A DNA stretch of 64,000 nt from Aegilops tauschii subsp. strangulata (Eukaryota > Streptophyta > Magnoliopsida > Poales > Poaceae): positions 86,577,322 to 86,641,321 of the forward strand of contig NC_053035.3 of NCBI RefSeq assembly GCF_002575655.3, given 5' to 3'. Both the position numbers and the translations under genes were made by a program. Within the stretch, counting starts at the first letter, position 1. Each line of letters begins with the position of its first letter. Below the pieces are notes generated by a model. That model saw only the letters and a program-made list of their open reading frames with translations, made no database searches and had not been told where the DNA came from. Below are positions 59,275-64,000 of this stretch, piece by piece.

Positions 59275-61004
59275 TGTTGGAAATATGCCCTAGAGGCAAT
59301 AATAAATAGGTTATTATTATATTTCCTTGTTCATGATAATCGTTTATTATCCATGCTAGAATTGTATTGATAGGAAACTCAGATACATGTGTGGATACAT
59401 AGACAACACCATGTCCCTAGTAAGCCTCTAGTTGACTAGCTCGTTGATCAATAGATGGTTACGGTTTCCTAACCATGGACATTGGATGTCGTTGATAACG
59501 GGATCACATCATTAGGAGAATGATGTGATGGACAAGACCCAATCCTAAGCCTAGCACAAGATCGTGTAGTTCGTTTGCTCAGAGCTTTTCTAATGTCAAG
59601 TATCATTTCCTTAGACCATGAGATTGTGCAACTCCCGGATACCGTAGGAATGCTTTGGGTGTGCCAAACGTCACAACGTAACTGGGTGGCTATAAAGGTG
59701 CACTACGGGTATCTCCGAAAGTGTCTGTTGGGTTGGCACGAATCGAGACTGGGATTTGTCACTCCGTGTAAACGGAGAGGTATCTCTGGGCCCACTCGGT
59801 AGGACATCATCATAATGTGCACAATGTGACCAAGGAGTTGATCACGGGATGATGTGAGTTACGGAACGAGTAAAGAGACTTGCCGGTAACGAGATTGAAC
59901 AAGGTATCGGGATACCGACGATCGAATCTCGGGCAAGTACCATACCGATTGACAAAGGGAATTGGGTACGGGATTGATTGAATCCTCGACATCGTGGTTC
60001 ATCGGATGAGATCATCGAGGAGCATGTGGGAGCCAACATGGGTATCCAGATCCCGCTGTTGTTTGTTGACCGGAGAGTCGTCTCGGTCATGTCTGCATGT
60101 CTCCCGAACCCGTAGGGTCTACACACTTAAGGTTCGGTGACGCTAGGGTTATAGAGATATTAGTATGCGGTAACCCGAAAGTTGTTCGGAGTCCCGGATG
60201 AGATCCGGGACGTCACGAGGAGTTCCGGAATGGTCTGGAGGTAAAGAGTTATATATGGGAAGTCTTATTTTGGTCGCCGGAAAAGTTTCGCACTTTATCG
60301 GTATTGTACCGGGAGTGCCGAAAGGGGTCCGGGGGTCCACCAAGGGGGTCCACCAGCCCCAGGGGGCCACATGGGCTGTAGGGGGTGTGCCTTGGCCTAT
60401 ATGGGCCAAGGGCACCAGCCTCAAGAGGCCCATGCGCCAAGAGATAAGAAAAAAAGGGAGAGTCCTAAAGGGGGAAGGCACCTCCGAGGTGCCTTGGGGA
60501 GGAAGGACTCCTCCCTGGCCGCACCCTTCCTTGGAGGAAGGGCCAAGGCTGCGCCCCCCCCTCTCCCTTGGCCCTATATATAGTGGGGGGAAGGGAGGGC
60601 AGCAAAATCCAAGCCCTGGCGCCTCCCTCTCCCTCCCGTGACACATCTCCCTCCTCCCGCAGAGCTTGGCGAAGCCCTGTTGGAATCCCGCTACTTCCAC
60701 CACCACGCCGTCGTGCTGCTGGATCTCCATCAACCTCTCCTCCCCCCTTGCTGGATCAAGAAGGAGGAGACGTCGCTGCTCCGTACGTGTGTTGAACGCG
60801 GAGGTGCCGTCCGTTCGGCGCTAGGATCATCGGTGATTTGGATCACGACGAGTACGACTCCATCAACCCCGTTCTCTTGAACGCTTCCGCTCGCGATCTA
60901 CAAGGGTATGTAGATGCACTCCTTTCCCCTCGTTGCTAGATTACTCCATAGATTGATCTTGGTGATGCGTAGAAAATTTTGAATTTCTGCTACGTTACCC
61001 AACA
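59275..61004 (+). repeat. Angela-type 3' LTR
   Basis: 1730 bp, about 0.6% different from the 5' LTR. It is preceded by the purine-rich GCAAGTGGGAGAC (polypurine tract) and by direct repeats of TCACATGGTGATGTG that are usual for this family. Confidence 0.96.
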
Positions 61005-61552
61005 CAATGATGACGTGTTTGGTGCGCAGGTTGTCTTCGGCATTGCGAGGCGGGTTCCTCTCCTTGAATAACATATATCAGCTTTCCTTCACAAGAGGGC
61101 TGTATTCGGCTTTGTATAATTAACACAACCCTTAGCCACGAGGGCAGGATATAAAAAATATAAGAATAGTGTCTTTACTGACAACTTTTTCAGCGAAGCG
61201 TCGGACTTGACCCTTCGGTGCTTTGAACCGTTTTCATACTCCACGTTTCATGTTTCGAGGTCGAGCCCCCTTGGCCCGTCTTGTCAAAACGAATACCGTG
61301 CCCACTTATTACGGGATTGCTCATCAGTAAGATTTGGGTAACCCAACCGTTTATGGCGCACGCTCACATTGGGAACGGGCGAGTTTCAAGGCATAAGTGG
61401 GGGGACGGTTGGCATTTTTACCGCCTATAAGAGGGCAATAGATTCCTCCTTTCTCCCCCACACCTTCTTCTAGCCTCAGCCTTCCAATCTCCCAAGCTCT
61501 AGCGCCCGAAAGAAAGCTTTCGTCTTCCTCATCGCCGCCACCTCCTCCGACC

Positions 61553-64000
61553 ATGGCCGGATCCGGTTCCAAGGGCAAGTGGGAGGCCTCCTCCGTCACG
61601 GAGAAGGAGATAAAGGATCTCCGGAGCGCGGGGTACCTGGCCGCAAACATTGCACACAGGCTCCCCGACGAGGGCCAAATCATCCCCACCCTAGCGGCGG
61701 CGAAAGAGGCGTTTTCCGCCCCCATTTCCTTAGAGGGTTAGGTTTTTCACTCCACCCCTTCGTCCGGGGACTCATGTTCTATTACGGGCTAGATTTCCAT
61801 GATCTAGCCCCGAACTCTTTCCTCCATATCTCGGCGTTCATCGTCGTGTGCGAGGCTTTACTCCGCATCCCCCCACACTTCGGCCTATGGCTAAAAATCT
61901 TCAATGTGAAGCTGAAGGTGGTCAACGGGCAGCATGCGGACTACGGCAGGGCCATGATTAGTAAGCTGCCCAACGCCACATGCCGAAGGGGGCCTTCATC
62001 GAGACTGTCAAGTTCTGGCAGCAAGAGTGTTTCTACATTACCGAGCTGCGCCGCCCCAAATGGGCAGCGATTCCGGAGTTTAGATCCAGACCCCCCATGA
62101 GGCTCACTTCGTGGACCGCTAAGGGCCTCGACTAGGGGTCCCAGACGGAGGTGCATACGCTGCAAACGCGCATCACCAACGTGCTGGGCAAGAGTGTTGG
62201 TCTCACCAATGTGGTGCAGATCATGCTCTTCCGCCGCATCCTCCCCTGCCAATGACGGGCCTCCCCATGTGGGAGTTCAATATGGAGGAGCCGCGGACCC
62301 TGGAGCACTTGTTCGGCACGACGCACGAAGGAATATGGAAGCTGCTCTTCAAGGCCCAGAAGAGCTGGCCTATGGAGACTGAAGACGTCGGACTCGATGC
62401 CGAGAATCCGGCCACGTCTGGGCTATATTTTCGATCAATATGAATCTTATCAGCCCACCTCTTTACAGGGCTGGACCAAGAAGGCGGAGCGGATCAAGAG
62501 TCCGGCTCCGTTACCCGAAGACCAAGTCACTTCTCAGCTGACGGAGATGCTGGTCCCAGCGCCCTACCAGGCGCCGGAGAAGAAGGCGGGCCTCGCCACA
62601 GAGGTCCTTTGGATGCTATATCCGGAGGGACCGAGGTCGTCTCCTCTCACAAGGAAGACGAGAATGAAGAGGAGGAGGAGGAGGTGGCGAGCGACTCTCC
62701 TCGTAAGACGAGGAGGAAGAAGTGGACAGCCTCCGAGAACCCGGAGGGGGCAACGCCGAAGAGGAAGAAGATTACCCTCTTGGCCAGTTCGGACTCGGAG
62801 TCCGAACAAAGCCAGAGGAGAGCTTCCAGGGTGAAGCCCCTGGCCGAATCGTAAGTATCAAAAATCTTACTTGTTCAGTTTCCGCTTACCCGCCTCCGTT
62901 ATATAAATTGTATCTTTGCTTGCATTTCAGCCCTCCATGTGATATCCCGAACACCTCGACATCATCGAGAAACTCTCTGGCGCCTGAAGAGGCGGAGAGC
63001 GACGGACCATCGCAAGCCCCATCCCCCACTGCCATGGAGGACACTAAGGTGTCGTCCCAAAGGACCTCTCCTGTCCGAGGAGGGGCGGACGAGTTCGTCC
63101 AGAAGGCGCCCGAGGTTAATACCTTGGATGCCACAGACTAGGGGACGGCGACCCCCACGACCACCAAGGGTGGAGGGTCTCAACAGTTCGGGCCCCTGCC
63201 GAACACCGTCCTGGAGACCAATGTGGCTCCGGGTTCGGATCAGCATCCCCCTTCGACGGAGGGGGCGGAGCAGCAACTCCATCGGCGACCTCTGTTAATC
63301 TGGAGGAAGCGCTGCAACGCGCTTCCATCATGGAAGAGTAGTGCACCCTGATGGGTGCGGTTATGAAGAAGGTTCAGTCTGCGAAAAGCGGACAAAACGA
63401 AGCCTTCAATAGCTTACTGACGGGCTTTGAGGTATGCGATGTAATTCTCTAACAAGTTTTTCATATGAAAGGTTAAACCCATGTATAGACAGTAGCCCCT
63501 GAGACTCTGTCCGGATTAGAACAAACTGGACAAAGGATCCCCAGTCAAATTATTAACATACTGTGTTAATATGTGAGACATGCATCCATGTTGGCGGCTA
63601 CTGCCCAAGCCACAGAAGTTTCCGAGCTCAATCGGAAGCTTCGACTAGCCGATGAGGAGCTCAACCGCGTCAACAAGCGGTTTGATGAAACGCAAGGTAT
63701 GCGACACTTTTACATACCCGAAGTGATATGTGTGATAATTCTTTTAACTTACTGAGTTTTATGATTATACTCATAGTTGGCGCAGCCGAGGTCGAGTCCC
63801 TCAAGAGCGTGCTTGCCCAAGCCAAAAAGGAGGTGGAGGTGAGCAGGGCTGCCGCTGACAAAGCGGCGAAGGAGTTGGAGGTGGAGCGAACTGCCCGCCG
63901 AAAACAGGAGGCGCGGTTGGGCAAGGTCAAACAAGAGGTCAAGGACGCCATAACTAAGTGTGAATCCTTGGAGCAGAAGACTTCGGATCAAGCCTCCAAA
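61553..64000 (+). pseudogene. Gypsy antisense gene, second copy, incomplete
   Basis: Starts MAGSGSKGKWEASSVTEKEI at 61553 and follows the first copy: PF04195-like domain (GLGFSLHPFVRGLMFYYGLD; SFLHISAFIVVCEALLRIP; TGLPMWEFNMEEPRTLEHLF), an acidic/basic exon from about 62468 to 62850 ending at a GTAAGT donor, a serine/proline exon 62932-63431 ending at GTATGCG, a short exon to 63697 and a coiled-coil exon from about 63778 (VESLKSVLAQAKKEVEVSR) that runs off the window. Frameshifts are present near 61735, 61980, 62130 and 62600, and TAG ends one frame at 63139. The exon 1 donor is lost, but the exon 2 acceptor is a good CAG. Confidence 0.8.

Larger units (their letters stand above)
52484..61004 (+). 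mobile_element. BARE1/WIS/Angela-type Copia retrotransposon, 8.5 kb
   Basis: LTRs of 1730 bp at 52484-54213 and 59275-61004 begin TGTTGGAAATATGCCC and end CCCAACA, which I recognise as the BARE1/WIS/Angela group, the most abundant Copia family in Triticeae. The flanks are CAGTG (52479-52483) and CAATG (61005-61009), a TSD with one change. By eye the LTRs differ by about 11 substitutions and two one-base indels, so insertion is recent. The interior is only about 5.06 kb and badly decayed. It inserted into the second Gypsy copy. Confidence 0.96.
52458..64000 (-). mobile_element. Second Gypsy copy, split by Angela-type Copia, runs off window
   Basis: After the LTR, 26 bases of interior (AGCCCCCTGAACCAGTC) match 35594 onward in the first copy. 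The element is then interrupted by the Copia at 52484 and resumes at 61005-61010 with GATGACGTGTTTGGTGCGCAGG, matching 35612 onward. From 61553 it holds the antisense PF04195-like gene. The window end corresponds to about 38650 in the first copy, so gag and the other LTR should follow beyond 64000. Confidence 0.9.

Overview
The window is nuclear DNA of a grass, most likely Triticeae (wheat, Aegilops or barley group). The strongest reason is a complete retrotransposon at 52484-61004 whose 1.73 kb LTRs I recognise as the BARE1/WIS/Angela type. Stowaway MITEs, a Tat-like Gypsy family with a PF04195 antisense gene, and intron-containing gene remnants agree with this. Most of the sequence is nested transposable elements. 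Almost every coding region I can recognise carries at least one frameshift or stop. No rRNA, tRNA or CRISPR array was seen.

Layout. 1-11515: a degenerate tandem array (unit about 0.9 kb) split by an 8.3 kb Mutator-like element (2163-10461, 256 bp TIRs, 9 bp TSD). The MULE carries a plus-strand MULE transposase and, convergent to it, a minus-strand GRF zinc-finger/coiled-coil gene; a 1.04 kb non-autonomous hAT lies inside it. 11725-16847: a complete Copia element with 140 bp LTRs. 16853-25224: mostly unassigned DNA holding a FAR1-related (FRS) pseudogene without its transposase core. 25227-28252: a Stowaway MITE and a probable 2.5 kb Helitron. 28455-30625: a Gypsy fragment. 30820-33285: a B3-domain gene remnant (minus). 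33440-44540: a second degenerate tandem array (320-400 bp units) split by a 9.1 kb Gypsy element (35138-44265) that has gag and protease but no visible reverse transcriptase or integrase, and carries a spliced antisense gene. 45531-51903: the most gene-like block, with a small zf-XS gene, a B3-like/F-box/FBD gene and a 3'-5' exonuclease-like gene. 51985-64000: a second copy of the Gypsy family, cut by the Angela-type Copia and running off the window.

How parts work together. The MULE has a MuDR-like plan of two convergent genes, with a GRF protein in the place of mudrB. The two Gypsy copies share the exon structure of their antisense gene, which argues that it is a real spliced gene of the family. 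Nearly identical LTRs around a badly decayed interior in the Angela-type copy point to mobilisation in trans. Nine isolated in-frame stops in seven unrelated coding regions are all TAG, as expected for C-to-T change at CAG (CHG methylation) sites. Splice sites, family names and domain calls come from reading the sequence by eye; no search was run.
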